DNA of 64,000 bases, taken from assembly GCA_028622995.1 (NCBI GenBank), contig JAJQJQ010000013.1, positions 4,526,001-4,590,000 on the forward strand. The letters run 5' to 3'. A program made the position numbers and the translations under genes. The notes under the pieces are model-generated. The model was not told the DNA's origin and searched no databases. It saw only the letters and a list, made by a program, of their open reading frames with translations. The DNA is from Panagrolaimus kolymaensis. Taxonomy: Eukaryota > Nematoda > Chromadorea > Rhabditida > Panagrolaimidae. Position 1 is the stretch's first letter, and each line of letters starts with the position of its first letter. This document shows, piece after piece, positions 36,156 through 47,525 of this stretch.

Positions 36156-37950
36156 AATTTTAGACAATTTAGGTTATGTAAAAGATGATATCTTATTCTT
36201 CTTTGATCATGGCATATATCATCATTTTTATTATGATATGGATAGAGTCAGATATAATGAGTCTTGTCGGAAGCTATTAAAAATCGATGAACGTACCACT
36301 AATATGACAAATTTAAAAGATATCTTTCCACATAGAGCTTTGAAAACTACTTATAATAGATATGAAGCTTTTTCGAGTTTGCAATTATTATAGACATAAT
36401 TAAAGAGAGTACATAAGTTTTTTTCCAGAATCTTTGCCCCCAGCTGATAGTGAAAGAAAATACAGTAAATATTTAAAACTTTACGATGAAATTATGGCAG
36501 CTAAAAACGATGTTGAAAAATGGTTTAAACTTTTATTGGAAGTTGAGGATGATGAATTTGTAATTCATAATGTCGAATATCGAATTGGAACAAATTTATT
36601 GGATAAAACTCTTTGGAAGCTTTACATTGATTTTTTGAAAGAAACGAATCCAGAATTAATGATTCATACTTTTTCTAAATATTGTCGATTCTTTTTGGAC
36701 GATAAAGAAATGTTAGAAAAATATAAAAATGAAACAGCAAAATATGGTCCCATTTATCTTTCATGGAACAGTGTTGCGAGTTTTGAGACGAAGTATGAGG
36801 ATAAACCAAAAGAAGAAACGAATGATGAAGAATTTATTCCAGAAAAAACATCTTCCACTACTTTAGGAACCTTTCCAAAAAATGTTTTTGAAACTTTTAT
36901 GTCACAAAATTTTACACTTCCGAGACCCATTATTTCTTATATTCTTGAAAAAGCAAATCACATAGTATTAAGAAAATTATTTGCTTCATGCAAATATTTT
37001 TTCGCTAAAAAACGCACGCCTGTTTGTTATTCAATAACTATTAGCGATTATATAACTTTTGAGACAGAAAATAAATTCTATGAATTTAATGCTGAATCAC
37101 TTTGGATTAATGAAAAAATTAAAACTCATAATTTTTTATTAAAAAATTTACACATTTCAAATAATTTTAACGTTGATTTTAACCTTGATGATAGTTTTTT
37201 TGTTTCAAAAATTATTATTCCAAAATTATATCGATGTGATTCTAAATATTTTCAAATTTATCATCAAAATTTATCTATCAATGAATTAAAATTTCTTGTC
37301 GGTTATGGAAATGCTAAAACTATATTATTTACGGATGTCATGATTAAAGATTCCAATAATCAATTTATCTTATTACAAGATTTAATGGCTTTACTTCCTA
37401 ATATTCAAAAGTTAACGTAAGAAAACCATTGAGTAATAAAATCCCTTTCAAAACAATGTCTCCCGAATTTTATGATTTTCTAAACGATTTGAGCCTTGAT
37501 TTTTTAATTTTATATTTTCCTTTAAAATGTTTTAAAACTCGGAGAATTTTAATTTTAATTTTAAAATCTTTTTTTAGTATTGGAGAAATTAGATCCAATT
37601 CTGAAACCGGAAAAATTTTAGCAACCTTAAAAAATTCTCAAAAATTTCTTTTTCTTGGATTTCTTCCCATTGTTGATGAACCATTTGATCCATATGAATT
37701 TCGGGAATATTGTATTGTAAGTTTTAATAAAGTTTTTTTTTCATATAAACTTAACTGGAAAAAAATTTTAAAATAAAATTTTTAGAAAAATGGTGAAACT
37801 GATTTTTCTTTACATATGTGTTTTTCCCAAGAAGAAGATTTCAATACGGAATTTATAGAAAAAATAAATGAAGTTATGAAAGATCCAAAATATTTCACGG
37901 AAGAAACCGTTAAAAAGCTTAGATTTTTCACTTCTGAACCAGAATATTGA
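36156..37950 (+). CDS. HAT-like/F-box-like family gene, apparently lacking its first exon
   Basis: Exons 36156-36376, 36429-37416, 37578-37716 and 37786-37950 keep one frame and match the full member at 42765-44779 exon by exon; the third exon is exactly 139 bp in both. Regions: end of the N-terminal helical domain (YHHFYYDMD, DIFPHRALKTTYNRYEAF); HAT/TPR-like helices (DEFVIHNVEYRIGTNLLDKT, LWKLYIDFLKET, SKYCRFFLDDKEM); F-box-like motif (LPRPIISYILEKA, LFASCKYFFAKK); C-terminal exon (DFNTEFIEKINEVMKDPKYF). No counterpart of the family's first exon is seen between this gene and the divergent carboxypeptidase gene, so it may be 5'-truncated or start at ATG 36238. An open frame at 37429-37577 is treated as intron because of the matching splice sites. 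Function unknown. Confidence 0.7.
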
Positions 37951-38465
37951 TTAATGGTATACTTTTGAATTTACAATTTTCGTAAAAAATTTGAAGACTT
38001 TGATTCATATAAATTTCGCAAATGTATTGTTGTATAAAATTTTTTTTCAAAGGTAATTTTTTACAAAAAGGAATAATATATATGTACTTTTTCAAAAAAA
38101 TGCCACTAAAAGATTTTTTAATGTTTGTTTGACATTTTGAGTTTAAAGAAAAAGAAATCGATTTCGAAATGCGTTATTTTTAATATTTTTTTTAGTTCGA
38201 GAAAATAACAAACTTTTAACCCAAATGCAAAACACACACACGCTTTTTCAATAACGTGCCGCTAAAATTTGAATGATAACGTTTTATTGGTTTAAAAAAG
38301 GTCGGCTTACTTGAGTGATATCAGCTGCATTGCTAGCTCGAGCAATAGCAAAGTAATGGACCTCTTTTGGCTTCATCAAAAACATATATAAAAGTTTTTG
38401 ATAAAAGAGACAAAGTATGAATTGTTTTTGCTTTTCTTTGTCAACAAACAATAATTTTTGAGAAG
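37951..38465. other. Intergenic region
   Basis: AT-rich, no exon supported; a short CA repeat occurs at about 38233-38242. It separates the family gene ending at 37950 from the broken Cys-rich gene. Confidence 0.5.
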
Positions 38466-38827
38466 ATGCAGCATTTTTTAATTTTAAAATGTATTTTATT
38501 TATTAATTTATTTTTTCATTCTTTTGCACACTTCCAAATTGTACAAGTTCGGAAAAGATTGGATGCCCTGAATCCAGCCCAATATTTTGCGCAGGATATT
38601 GTTGTGGACCTGGAATATATCCAGATCATAAATGCTACCATCCAAATGTTAATATAACAGGATGTCCATATGATAGACCACCGGTAACCTATAATTGGCA
38701 TGTTTCGAACAAAAGTGCTTAGGAAATACTTATCCATGTTACGAACGATTTGATCGAAGTTCACTGAGATGGTTTATTGTGGCTTGCTGTGTTGAACGTC
38801 ATGAACCAATTTGTGTCCCAAAATATA
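38466..38827 (+). pseudogene. Frameshifted gene for a small secreted Cys-rich protein
   Basis: Three frames must be joined to read this. Frame 1 begins with ATG 38466 and a signal-peptide-like MQHFLILKCILFINLFFHSF. A second frame from about 38522 carries regularly spaced Cys (FCTLPNCTSSEKIGCP, IFCAGYCCGPG, KCYHPNVNITGCP). A third frame from about 38704 continues with KCLGNTYPCYERFD, IVACCVERHEP and CVPKYNG. Both shifts have the same phase change and no GT-AG intron explains either, so they are single-base indels, either real or sequencing errors in homopolymers. The family is not recognised. Confidence 0.55.
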
Positions 38828-38880
38828 ATGGATTTAAAATTTTTTCTTTCAAACAATATTGTTAAAAAAAATTTTTTGCA

Positions 38881-39049
38881 GATAAATGGTGATATTGATT
38901 TTTTATTACATATGTCTTTTGCATCCGAAGAAGATTTCAATTCAGAATTTATGAAAAAAATTAATGAAGTTATGAAAGATCCAAAATATTTCACACCGAA
39001 ACACTTGATGAGATTAGTTTTTCCATTCATTAACAAGATATATAAATAA
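38881..39049 (+). pseudogene. Orphan C-terminal exon of the F-box-like family
   Basis: After an acceptor (TTTTTTGCAG) this stretch reads GDIDFLLHMSFASEEDF, SEFMKKINEVMKDPKYF and ends in TAA. It is strongly similar to the last exon of the gene at 36156-37950 (same EEDFN, KINEVMKDPKYF). No F-box-like or helical exons precede it; instead it follows the broken Cys-rich gene. It is most simply a partial duplication of the upstream gene's 3' end. Confidence 0.7.
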
Positions 39050-39099
39050 AGCTCTTCTTATTTTGAAGCTTCCCTTAAAAAATTGTATTCCTAGCTACA

Positions 39100-39210
39100 A
39101 TGGGAATTGCATCCATCTTTAGTGAAGGTTTTGTTGACAAATTTAAAGAAATCATAACAGATACTGAATTTTTTTTTCAAAAATATTTGGTTTATAAAAA
39201 TTCATATTGA
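39100..39210 (+). pseudogene. Second, degenerate C-terminal exon copy of the same family
   Basis: Translation from ATG 39100 gives MGIASIFSEGFVDKFKEI, then TDTEFFFQKYL, stopping at 39210. It aligns loosely with the C-terminal exons at 37786 and 38881 (F-x-E, F-x-x-K-x-x-E, D-x-x-YF). Only about 37 codons survive. Similarity is weak enough that this is a suggestion. Confidence 0.35.
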
Positions 39211-39373
39211 ATTTAATTTCTAAAAATCCAGCAAAAGTTTTGTTTAAAAAAATTTATATTAATGTTAAATATTGCATAAAATGAGAATATAATTTACACA
39301 TTTATTATATTGTTATTTAAAAGTGACAAAAAGTATAAATGATTAAAATTACCAACAACTCTTTAGATACTTA

Positions 39374-42039
39374 TCACCAAGGACATAACTTATGAAGCCC
39401 ATTTCCATCATATTGTCCCATGAAAATTCCATCTTCACGAAGAAAAAAATTATTAGCTTTATCGTTTGAAGTAATCCTCCATTGGCAATTTCTGTTAAAA
39501 AACGACAAAATATTATTAATTATCAATGATAAAAAAAACTAGCTTACTTATTTGCAGTAATACTACAATCAAAAAAAGTTTCACCCCACATACAATCAGT
39601 AAATTCCCAAGCCATTTCTTGACCAGCAGATAGTGTAACTTGTTGATATTCCCCTTCAGCTGGACGACAATTTACAATCACAGTTGCGTGAGCACTCATG
39701 GCGTGAACAAATCGAAGATAATTTTTTTCGAATGGTTTTTTGACTCCTCCACCCACCCTGGATACCATTTTGTCAATCTCTGGCTTTGAGGTATACCGGG
39801 GGATGCTGTAAAAATGTTTTATTAGGGAATATATGCTTGTTATGTATATAGTGTAGTTTTCCTCATAAATATGATAGAGAACACATAAAAGGAGCTTACT
39901 TGGCAGGATTACATCCAACTAGAGTTGTTACTTTACCCAAGGTTTTTTCATTATTCGTGATATGTTCATTGGCTTGGACTAACAAGTTGCGAAGATCTTT
40001 GCGATCATTTGCATTTTTAGAGATATCTTCTTTAATTTTATCCAACATATTTTTAAGTTCAACTATGCCTTCCGAATTTCTACTTATCAAATCATTTGTA
40101 TTATTATCCATAAATAAATTATGATCCCTAAGCTCATTTTTAATTTGGGCGATATTGGCTTTAAATGTTTCAGTAATATTATCAATTCTATCTTGGACTG
40201 CTAAAAAGTATATGTTCAATTATTTTTACGTAAAACTTCAAAATCAAAGAGCCCTAACCTTCATAATAAATCGGACTAACAGTATTATTATAATCTGTGG
40301 TATATTCCGGTTCAGCTTGAATTTGTAATTCTTGAGTGATTGCAAGTTTAGTAATTATCACTCGTTTATAAAATATTTCACCCATTGATTGTAAAGATTT
40401 AGTGTTAATCCGTTGAAGATTTAAACCTTTTTGCTCAAATTTCGTTCCAGTCCATTTTACATTTGCTTTATTAAATTCAATAAATTCTTGGAGTTCGTCT
40501 CGGCTAATAATGCGAGTGTCTCTTCTAAAATTTAAAAAGATGTTCAGAGTATTTTAGTTAAAAGTAAGCTCTTACGTTGCTGTATCATTAATATTTTCAG
40601 TGCCTCTTCTATTTTCATCGTGAATATCTACATTAAGATTTGCACCTAAAATAAATAAATGCTTAGTATTAAAGTTTTTGGAAAAAATGCAAAAAATTTA
40701 CCAATATTAAAAAACGAAAATCCTCCGCCACCTTTTCTAATTTTTATATTTTCTTCATTAAATCTATCTTCAATTCTACCACGAAATTGTTCATCGGTTG
40801 CTTTATTATAAATAAAATGATTTTTATCTGAATCAAATTTTAGCGTTTCATTAAAATATTCTGTTTGAATATCTGGCCTTGCAAAGATGTCATCCCAAAA
40901 AACTGAATTCCATTCATCTTTGGTTAAATCATTTGAGTGAACCTGCATATTAAAATTTATTTTTTAAATACAATTTCAAAAAAAAATTGCTAACCTGTTG
41001 CCCTTTAATTTCATTTAATAATTCATTAATTATTTGATTTTCTTCTTCAGATTGAATATAACCCATAGTTTCCACACTCAAAACTGATACACTTCGATAG
41101 ATATCCCGCGCTAATTTATTTACATCATTGGATTGCAAATAAACTTCACCAGTTTTTTTATCGCTAAAATCATTCTCGAGTTCCGCAAAAAAATCTGATT
41201 TCATCAAAGTTTTTCCTGTAATATTCAAATCTCGGCTTGCTTGTTCCCCAGCAAACATAGTGAATTTAAAATGAAGTTTTGTGCTGGCAAGAAAAGTTTC
41301 TGGATCGGTTTTGGCGTCGGATACCTGTAAAAAAATTTTTGAGTGATTTTTTTAAATCTAAAATTTTTTACCATTTCTTTACAAAACTCTTCATTTTGTA
41401 CACCCAATTCAAATAAAATTCTATTTGGTTGACCTTGATATGTTTTCCATATGTTATCTATCTTTATCATCGGAGTTATATCATCTCGATTAATGCTTAA
41501 TTTAACCTAAAAATAAATTTATAACTTTGTATTTTTTCTATTTGTTTTTGAAATTTACCATTTGCATAGGTAATGGAATGATATCGCTTGCTTTAGCTTC
41601 TATGCCCTTTTGTTTCAAAGCCAATTGGACAACGTCGGCTGCCTGTGAATCCCAAAGGTTTACGTAAAATGAAAAAGCATAACGTTTATTATCGGAATAT
41701 TTATCCGGTGTACATTTAATCGAGCTTGAATCCAACACGCAAAGAGGAGTAACAAAGAATCTGAAAATAAGCTTTTTTTGTTTTTTTCTAAATGACAAAT
41801 TACTGAATCAAACCCAATATTTTGTAGTTCATGGTGGCTTACCTGCTATATCCATGAACTTCTTCCCGCCAAACATTTAATCTTCGCCCATTATATTCAA
41901 CAATCAAAACAATTTGTTCCATTTTTACAATTAAATCCCATAAACTTTTTTGATTTGTCACTTCATCATTAGCGGCGGCGTAAAATATAGTGACCAATAA
42001 CAACACCACCAAAAACGACGGTAACGCCAATGTTTTCAT
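39374..42039 (-). CDS. Secreted 705-residue protein with C-terminal S1-like domain
   Basis: Ten exons (42039-41843, 41760-41559, 41506-41372, 41324-40995, 40942-40702, 40645-40576, 40524-40259, 40200-39900, 39805-39548, 39491-39374) join with consistent phases. A signal peptide (PSFLVVLLLVTIFYAAA) starts it. The body (RFFVTPLCVLDSSSIKC, RYAFSFYVNLWDSQAADVV, KLHFKFTMFAGEQASRDLNI) is conserved-looking but I cannot name its family. Exon 8 is a heptad-like coiled coil (DRIDNITETFKANIAQIKNE, LKNMLDKIKEDI). The last two exons form a beta-rich, Cys-containing domain: VIVNCRPAEGEYQQVTLSAG, EMAWEFTDCMWGETFFDCSI, NCQWRI. The spacing of Cys, L-x-x-G, W-x-F and G-x-T-x-F-x-C recalls plant self-incompatibility S1 (SPH) proteins; this is pattern resemblance only. 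Extracellular; role unknown. Confidence 0.8.
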
Positions 42040-42764
42040 CTTTTATTTCTCTATCGTACAGTCTCTATAAAGCAAAATAAAATACAGCTTTAAATTTTGC
42101 TATCCAAAACCGATATTTATATAAATCAAATGTTTATCGACTTTTGGGATTAAAATATCAAAAAAAATTGATAAAAAACTTAAATTTAGTATCTTGGGAA
42201 TTTTTTTGCAAAAAACGTACAAAAATTGAACTTGGTAAATACAAACATGGTGATAAGAAAAGCAAAAATTTTTATATCGTCATTGAAAAGGATTAACAAG
42301 AAATTAGTTTAAAAAAGCTAAAAACAAACTTGACTTTAAAAAAAAAATGATAAGCTTTACATCAAAATATTTACTTAAATTTTTTTAGAATTAAAATCCT
42401 AAAATATCATATTTTTAAAACAAAATATAGGTCAAAACTAAGAATAAAGACAAACAAAATTTTTAAGAATTGAAACTATCTTTCCTTCTACCTTTACAAC
42501 TAAAATAACGAGTTTTTTTTGTTGTAGCCTTTTCTTTTAGGGGCCTGGCCATCACTCAAATATATTGTACTTAGCAGCGTTTAGATGCAAACATCACTAA
42601 AAATTATTGATTTAAGTTTTGTTCTAACCCGAAAAAACCTAAACTCTCCAATATGGATGCTATTTAAATAAACGTATTTAGTTAACAGAGTTCATTTATT
42701 TTTTAACTAAATACAATATTTTTTAGGTGCATTTTAACATTTAATTTTCTTGCAAGTTGCAAAT
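42040..42764. other. Bidirectional intergenic region
   Basis: Lies between divergently transcribed genes and should contain both promoters. AT-rich, with an acceptor-like TTTCTTGCAAG just before ATG 42765. No exon supported. Confidence 0.5.
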
Positions 42765-44779
42765 ATGTTGATTTCTGCTAATTTTCTTAAAAACCTTTGC
42801 CCCGCTTATCGAAAGCGATTTATAGCTTTACAGCGAAGGTTGAAGGCTACAAAAAATCCACGAATAAAGAAATATTATTTGGAAGCTTTTTCTGAAAAAT
42901 ATATGATGCCAAGAAAATATTGGAAAATATTGTTGGATTACGATTTTTATTCAAAGTTAGACATTATTTATTTTTTAGCTTTGAATCTTTCGAAAATTTT
43001 TGGTTTTAGAAATCAAAAAAGTCATGCTGAAAATTATAAATTATATTATCAATTAATCACACGAGCCATATATCAATTTTTATATGATCATCGAGTTCAT
43101 CAAGAAGGCGTATGTTTTAAATATTAAAAAATAATAAATAAAAAATTATTCGTTTTTTAGGGCCACAATGAGAACTTTGAAAAACTTATGAATTTTTGGG
43201 CAGAAAAATATCCTAACGTAGATAATGTTGATCCTAAAGATATCAACTTTCCTCATTTCCATATTAAATATGCTTTTTATTTATACGAATCTTATCGAGG
43301 TAGGTTAATTTAATATATATATTTTTAACGAACTTTATCATTTATGGCCACTTGTTTAGATTCTTTGCCACCATTCGATGTAACAAAAAAATATCAAAAA
43401 ATGAAAAAACTTTATGATGAAATAATGGCCGCTGAAAACGATGTAGAAAAATGGTTTAAACTTTTATTGGAAGTTGAGGATGATGAATTTGTAATTCATA
43501 ATGTTGAATATCGAATTGGGACAAATTTATTGGATAAAACTCTTTGGAAATTATATATTAATTTTTTGAAAGAAACGAATCCAAAATTAATGCTCCATAC
43601 TTTTTCTAAATATTGTAGATTCTTTTTGGATGATAAAGAAATGTTAGAAAAATATAAACTTGAAACAGCAAAGTATGGTCCAATTAATTTAGAATGGAAA
43701 AATCTTTTTGATTTTGAAAAGAAAGGAAATGGAAAAATTGTTAATGATAAAGCAAATGAAACCCAAAGGCCTTCGAGAAAACTTGTTCATTCTCAAGACG
43801 AACTTCAACAAATATCTAAAACAATTTCAACTTATTTTTTTGAAACATTTATGAATCAAAATTTTATTCTCCCGAAACCCATAATTTTTTATATTCTTGA
43901 AAAAGCTAATCACATAGTTTTAAGAAAATTATTTGCTTCTTGTAAATATTTTTTCGCTAAAAAACAAACACCAATTTGTTATAAATTTGAAGCTAATGCT
44001 TCCATATGCAAAAATTTAAAAACCAAATATGGCCATTATGATTTTTTGGAAGAAAGTTTTCAAATTTATCATTGGATTGATGATAGCAAAAATTTTAATA
44101 TGATCAAAAATTTTCACATTACTACTTTTTTAAATGCTGGTTTTAGCCCAAATAGAAATCCACGATTATTTTCCCAAATCATTTCAAAACTTTATAAATG
44201 TGATGCAAAAGATATTTATATTAGCTATCAAAATTTATATTATAAAGAATTTAAATTTCTTGTGGGTAATGGAAATGTAAAACTTTTAAATCTTAAAAAT
44301 GTTAAAATAGAAAGAGAAGAAGAAAACTTGGAAGAGATATTTCTCGAAGATATTACAGCTTTATTGCCAAATTTTAAAATTTTGATGTAAGAATATTTTT
44401 TAAAATAATAAAAATACGATTTTCTTTATTCGTTTTATATTTTTATTTATTTTAGAGTCGAACCTCTCAAAGTCAATCAAAACACAGCTAAAAATTTAGT
44501 TAACCAAAAAGCCTTAAAAAAATTTGCAACCCTTAATTTTTATAAAGTTTTTGGGGAACCTTTTAATCCAATTGAATTTCGAAACTATTGTATTGTAAGA
44601 TTTTTTTATAAAAGAAATAATCAATCAATAATATTTTTCAGAAAAATGGAGAAAAGCATTTTCAATTGGATATGACTTTCGATCGAACCTTTAAGCCCGG
44701 TTTTAGCAAGGAATTAGAAAAAGTTATGAAAGATTCAAAATATTTTTCTAAAAAAACTCGAAATGAAATGTGGTTTTGA
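42765..44779 (+). CDS. HAT-like/F-box-like family protein, complete member
   Basis: Five exons (42765-43109, 43161-43299, 43360-44386, 44456-44594, 44642-44779) join in frame to 595 residues. Residues 1-160 are helical, with aromatic-rich repeats (PRIKKYYLEAFSEKYMMPRK, YWKILLDYDFY, DINFPHFHIKYAFYLYESYR). Residues about 160-290 look like HAT/TPR-type helices, recalling Prp39-like factors (LLDKTLWKLYINFLKET, FSKYCRFFLDDKEMLEKY). The F-box-like motif is LPKPIIFYILEKA, LFASCKYFFAKK. A leucine-rich region and a short C-terminal exon (SKELEKVMKDSKYF) follow. The central exon is near-identical in places to 36429-37416, so the two are recent duplicates. Protein-protein interaction is likely; ubiquitin-ligase involvement is speculative. 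Confidence 0.78.
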
Positions 44780-45102
44780 AGTTTTTGTTTACAAAATTTT
44801 TAGCTATTGTGTTATGTTATTTTGCATTGAATGAATGTATAAAATCTTTTGCTACCATTAAATTTGTTTAAACAAAAAAAAATTATAATATTGAATTTTA
44901 TAAATTTTCAAAAAGTCATAGAAATGGATGAATGTATACTAAACTAATTAGTTGACTCAAAAATTTTAATCACTTTTTTTTCATGAGTTTTTTTAATTTA
45001 TAATTTACAACCTTAAATAATGCATGCCCATGTATTTTTTATAAAGTATATTTGGTTATATTTTTTATGATATTTTTTTTACAGCCAAATGGAGCCAAAA
45101 TT
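44780..45102. other. Short intergenic region
   Basis: AT-rich, contains the 3' end of the family gene and the 3' side of the receptor pseudogene. Nothing else seen. Confidence 0.5.
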
Positions 45103-45878
45103 TTAACTTGTTTGATGTGTGCCGCCACCAGAAATTTGATGGGGTCTTTTTAAAATCTTTGAAATTCCATAAAATTTAGTAAATTCTTCTCGAACCATTG
45201 GACTAATTAAAAATAAAATAAATATTGGAGGGTAAAATTGCATTAAATATAAAAAGTATGATAAAACCAAAAATTCTAATGCCGTAAATTTTAAAGCATA
45301 AAATCCACTAACATAAAGAAGCACGAGCCAAGTTGAAGAAAATAAAGTTTGAAAGATTAATCTTTTTTCCATTTGAATTTGGATTGTTTGATTATAAAGT
45401 TTTGGAGCTTTTAAAACTCAAAAAATAATTAAACTTAAAGCTAACAAACCAAAAACAATATTAATTATAGCAATATTTCGGTTAATTTCAGCGTTGAAGC
45501 ATCCACATTTTGGATCAGATGAATTTATAATTAGACAATAAAAATTAACCATTTCAAGACTGTGAATTATTATGGGCGATAATATAATTAGGGTACAATA
45601 AATGATTGTAAACGATTTTGTCCAAATCTGAAAAAATGAATTTTGTTTTTAGCGACGAAAATTTTAGCTTATAAAAAATCAAACAACAAAAGTAAAAACT
45701 TTTTTTATAAATAAATTTTTGTTAATTCTTTTTAATTTTGTTAATTCATTCTTTTTAAGTTTTCTATTTTTGGTTTATAAACTTAACTTACTTTTTTATG
45801 AATATTAGGAAATGCTAAAGCTGTGCAACGATTTAAACCCAAAATAAATTCCCATATTCCCATTAACGATTGACAATC
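45103..45878 (-). pseudogene. Srg-like chemoreceptor pseudogene
   Basis: Two exon remnants: 45878-45792 (GIWEFILGLNRCTALAFPNI) and 45627-45103. They share the intron position and the motifs NRCTALAF and MEKRLIFQTLFSS with the intact receptor at 24326-25738. The second exon contains an in-frame TGA at 45420-45418 between SLIIF and VLKAPKLYN, where a residue is expected inside a membrane segment. Exon 1 is cut off at 45878, about three quarters of it missing, exactly where an extremely GC-rich segment begins. Truncation plus a nonsense codon make function very unlikely. Confidence 0.82.
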
Positions 45879-45931
45879 AGGCCTCTTCCTTCGGCCCGTC
45901 CAGCCCGGCCCGGCCGGGCCGGCCCTATTTT
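45878..45931. mobile_element. GC-rich segment at a truncation point, possible DNA-transposon end
   Basis: About 50 bases of mostly G and C (CCGGCCCGGCCGGGCC) stand in an otherwise AT-rich region. One side reads CAGGCC and the other GGCCCTA, reminiscent of the CAGGGCCGG-type termini of hAT-like elements. It sits exactly where the receptor pseudogene loses its 5' part. Only one end-like block is present, with no element body and no clear target duplication, so it may be a solo end or a deletion scar. Confidence 0.4.
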
Positions 45932-46459
45932 ATGTAGAAAGAAAAAATATTGGCTCCTTTAACATTTTGTTATTTTTTTTTTCTTCACCAAAAAAAATTA
46001 AATTCATTTGCTAAAAGCACTTTTTTACAAAATAATAATCGACGACGTTCCTTTTTTTTCATTTCCCTATTTTCTTTCTCTTTCTTTTTTTCTTTTTTTT
46101 TTGCTGCATTAAAGAAATTTTTATTGATTGCATTTTTTTGTTCGTTTTTCTTTTATGAAAGAACAAAAAACAATTTTCAAAAAAACACACTTTTAAATCA
46201 ATCGCGTGCATGCGAGAAAGTAAACACAAATTTGACAATAAAAAATAAGATTTATGTAGTTTTTTAGTTTTAATGTTTGCTTGTTAATTTTAAAAACCCT
46301 AATTCAAATATATTTATCCGTTTTTTTAACTTCAAGAAAAATAGGTTTTTTTCTGCTTTAAAGTCCGCTAAATTTTTTAATTTTGAATTGAATAAAAGAA
46401 TTTTTAAATGTTATAATAAAAATTTTTTTTAGAAATTATTTTTAATTGTTTGGATTATC
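45932..46459. other. Intergenic region
   Basis: T-rich and A-rich low-complexity sequence; the frame at 45950-46267 is a Phe/Lys-rich translation of this composition. An acceptor-like TTTTTTTAG lies about 26 bases before ATG 46460. Confidence 0.5.
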
Positions 46460-47207
46460 ATGGAAATAATGCCTGAAGAATTTTATAATGGTCTTGATCA
46501 AAGTTATTTAAAAGTTTTTCAAGATTTTGAAAATAAGTTATTGGATGCAGCAGAAGAACAAAGATTCAAAGAGGAACATTTCATTATTGAACAATTTTTT
46601 CAAAATTATTTGATGCCAATTCAATATTGGACTGAATTAATGATTTATTTTGAAGGTATTTCGTAAGTAAACTTAAAATTTAAATTAACCCTAAAATAGT
46701 TTGAATTAAAAATCATTTAATCTTTTATTAATTTGATAATAAAAAATAATGCAAAAAAAATTTAGGTATTATGAAGGTATCGAAAGAGTCAAGCGTTCAT
46801 CAATTAATGGTATATATGGATATAGTTTATATCAATTTTATTATGATAAAAGTAAAGAAAGTCGTATGGAGGTAATGATTGATTTTTTATAATTATTATA
46901 AAATTTAAAAAAAGGAATGATTTTTAGTGTGATGAAGTTCCTCGCAGGAAACTCTTGCATTTTAAAGTGTGTGATGATGGCTTCCTACCAACATATTCTC
47001 AAGAAAAAGATATTTCTTTTCCACATAAATTTTTAAAATTAATGTTTGTTGTTTATGAAAAAGAGCGGAGTAAGTTTAAGAAATTCTATTAAGACTATAG
47101 AATCTAACAAAAATTTAAAAAAAGATACCCTGCCTCCATCAGCAGTGGTTAAAAAATATCAAAAAATGCGAAAGCTTTACGATGAAATTATGGCCCATTC
47201 TTCATAA
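46460..47207 (+). pseudogene. 3'-truncated HAT-like/F-box-like family gene
   Basis: Exons at about 46460-46661, 46767-46871, 46928-47069 and 47127-47207 encode the N-terminal helical domain: FFQNYLMPIQYWTELMIYFE, YGYSLYQFYYDKSKESRME, ISFPHKFLKLMFVVYEKER. They then reach the start of the central exon (TLPPSAVVKKYQKMRKLYDE). After IMAHS the family sequence stops abruptly and is replaced by sequence copied from the four-TM gene at 49759-50439, producing a TAA at 47205-47207. The central HAT-like helices, F-box-like motif and C-terminal exons are absent. The broken end makes a normal family function unlikely. Confidence 0.72.
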
Positions 47208-47525
47208 TGTAAAGTTTTCTTGGAACATAAGCAGCATAACAAAGAAAACCACAGAGGATGAGAATGATGAGAGCTTCGGCCATATAAAAATGAGAATATT
47301 CTTCCAAGCCTTGTTCGAAAAAAATGATGCAAACATTATGTAAAATCTTGTTTTAAAAACAACCAAAGATCTGAAAAATAAACAACATTATGAGAGAAAA
47401 AATAATCTTAACATACCACAATAGTGATTAATAAAACTATGCAGCGTCCTAATGAGTTTCCATTTTTATTGTTTCTTCGTCGTTGTTCGTTTTCAGGAAT
47501 TGTAATTGATGTTGATGAAGCATTT
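47205..47525 (-). pseudogene. Partial copy of the neighbouring four-TM membrane gene
   Basis: On the minus strand this segment matches exon 1 (ITIPENEQRRRNN), the first intron and the first part of exon 2 (MAEALIILILCGFLCYAAYV, PRKLYIM) of the gene at 49759-50439. The exon 2 copy has a TAA shortly after its acceptor and stops in mid-exon at the junction with the truncated family gene. It has no third exon. It is a broken, unequal duplication, inserted in the same orientation as its source. Confidence 0.75.

Noticed and set aside
37429..37577. Open frame between two exons of the family gene (would imply a frameshift)
   Set aside because: A GTAAG donor after 37416 and TTTTTTAG acceptor before 37578 give a spliced exon of exactly the same length (139 bp) and frame as the paralogue, so the stretch is intron.
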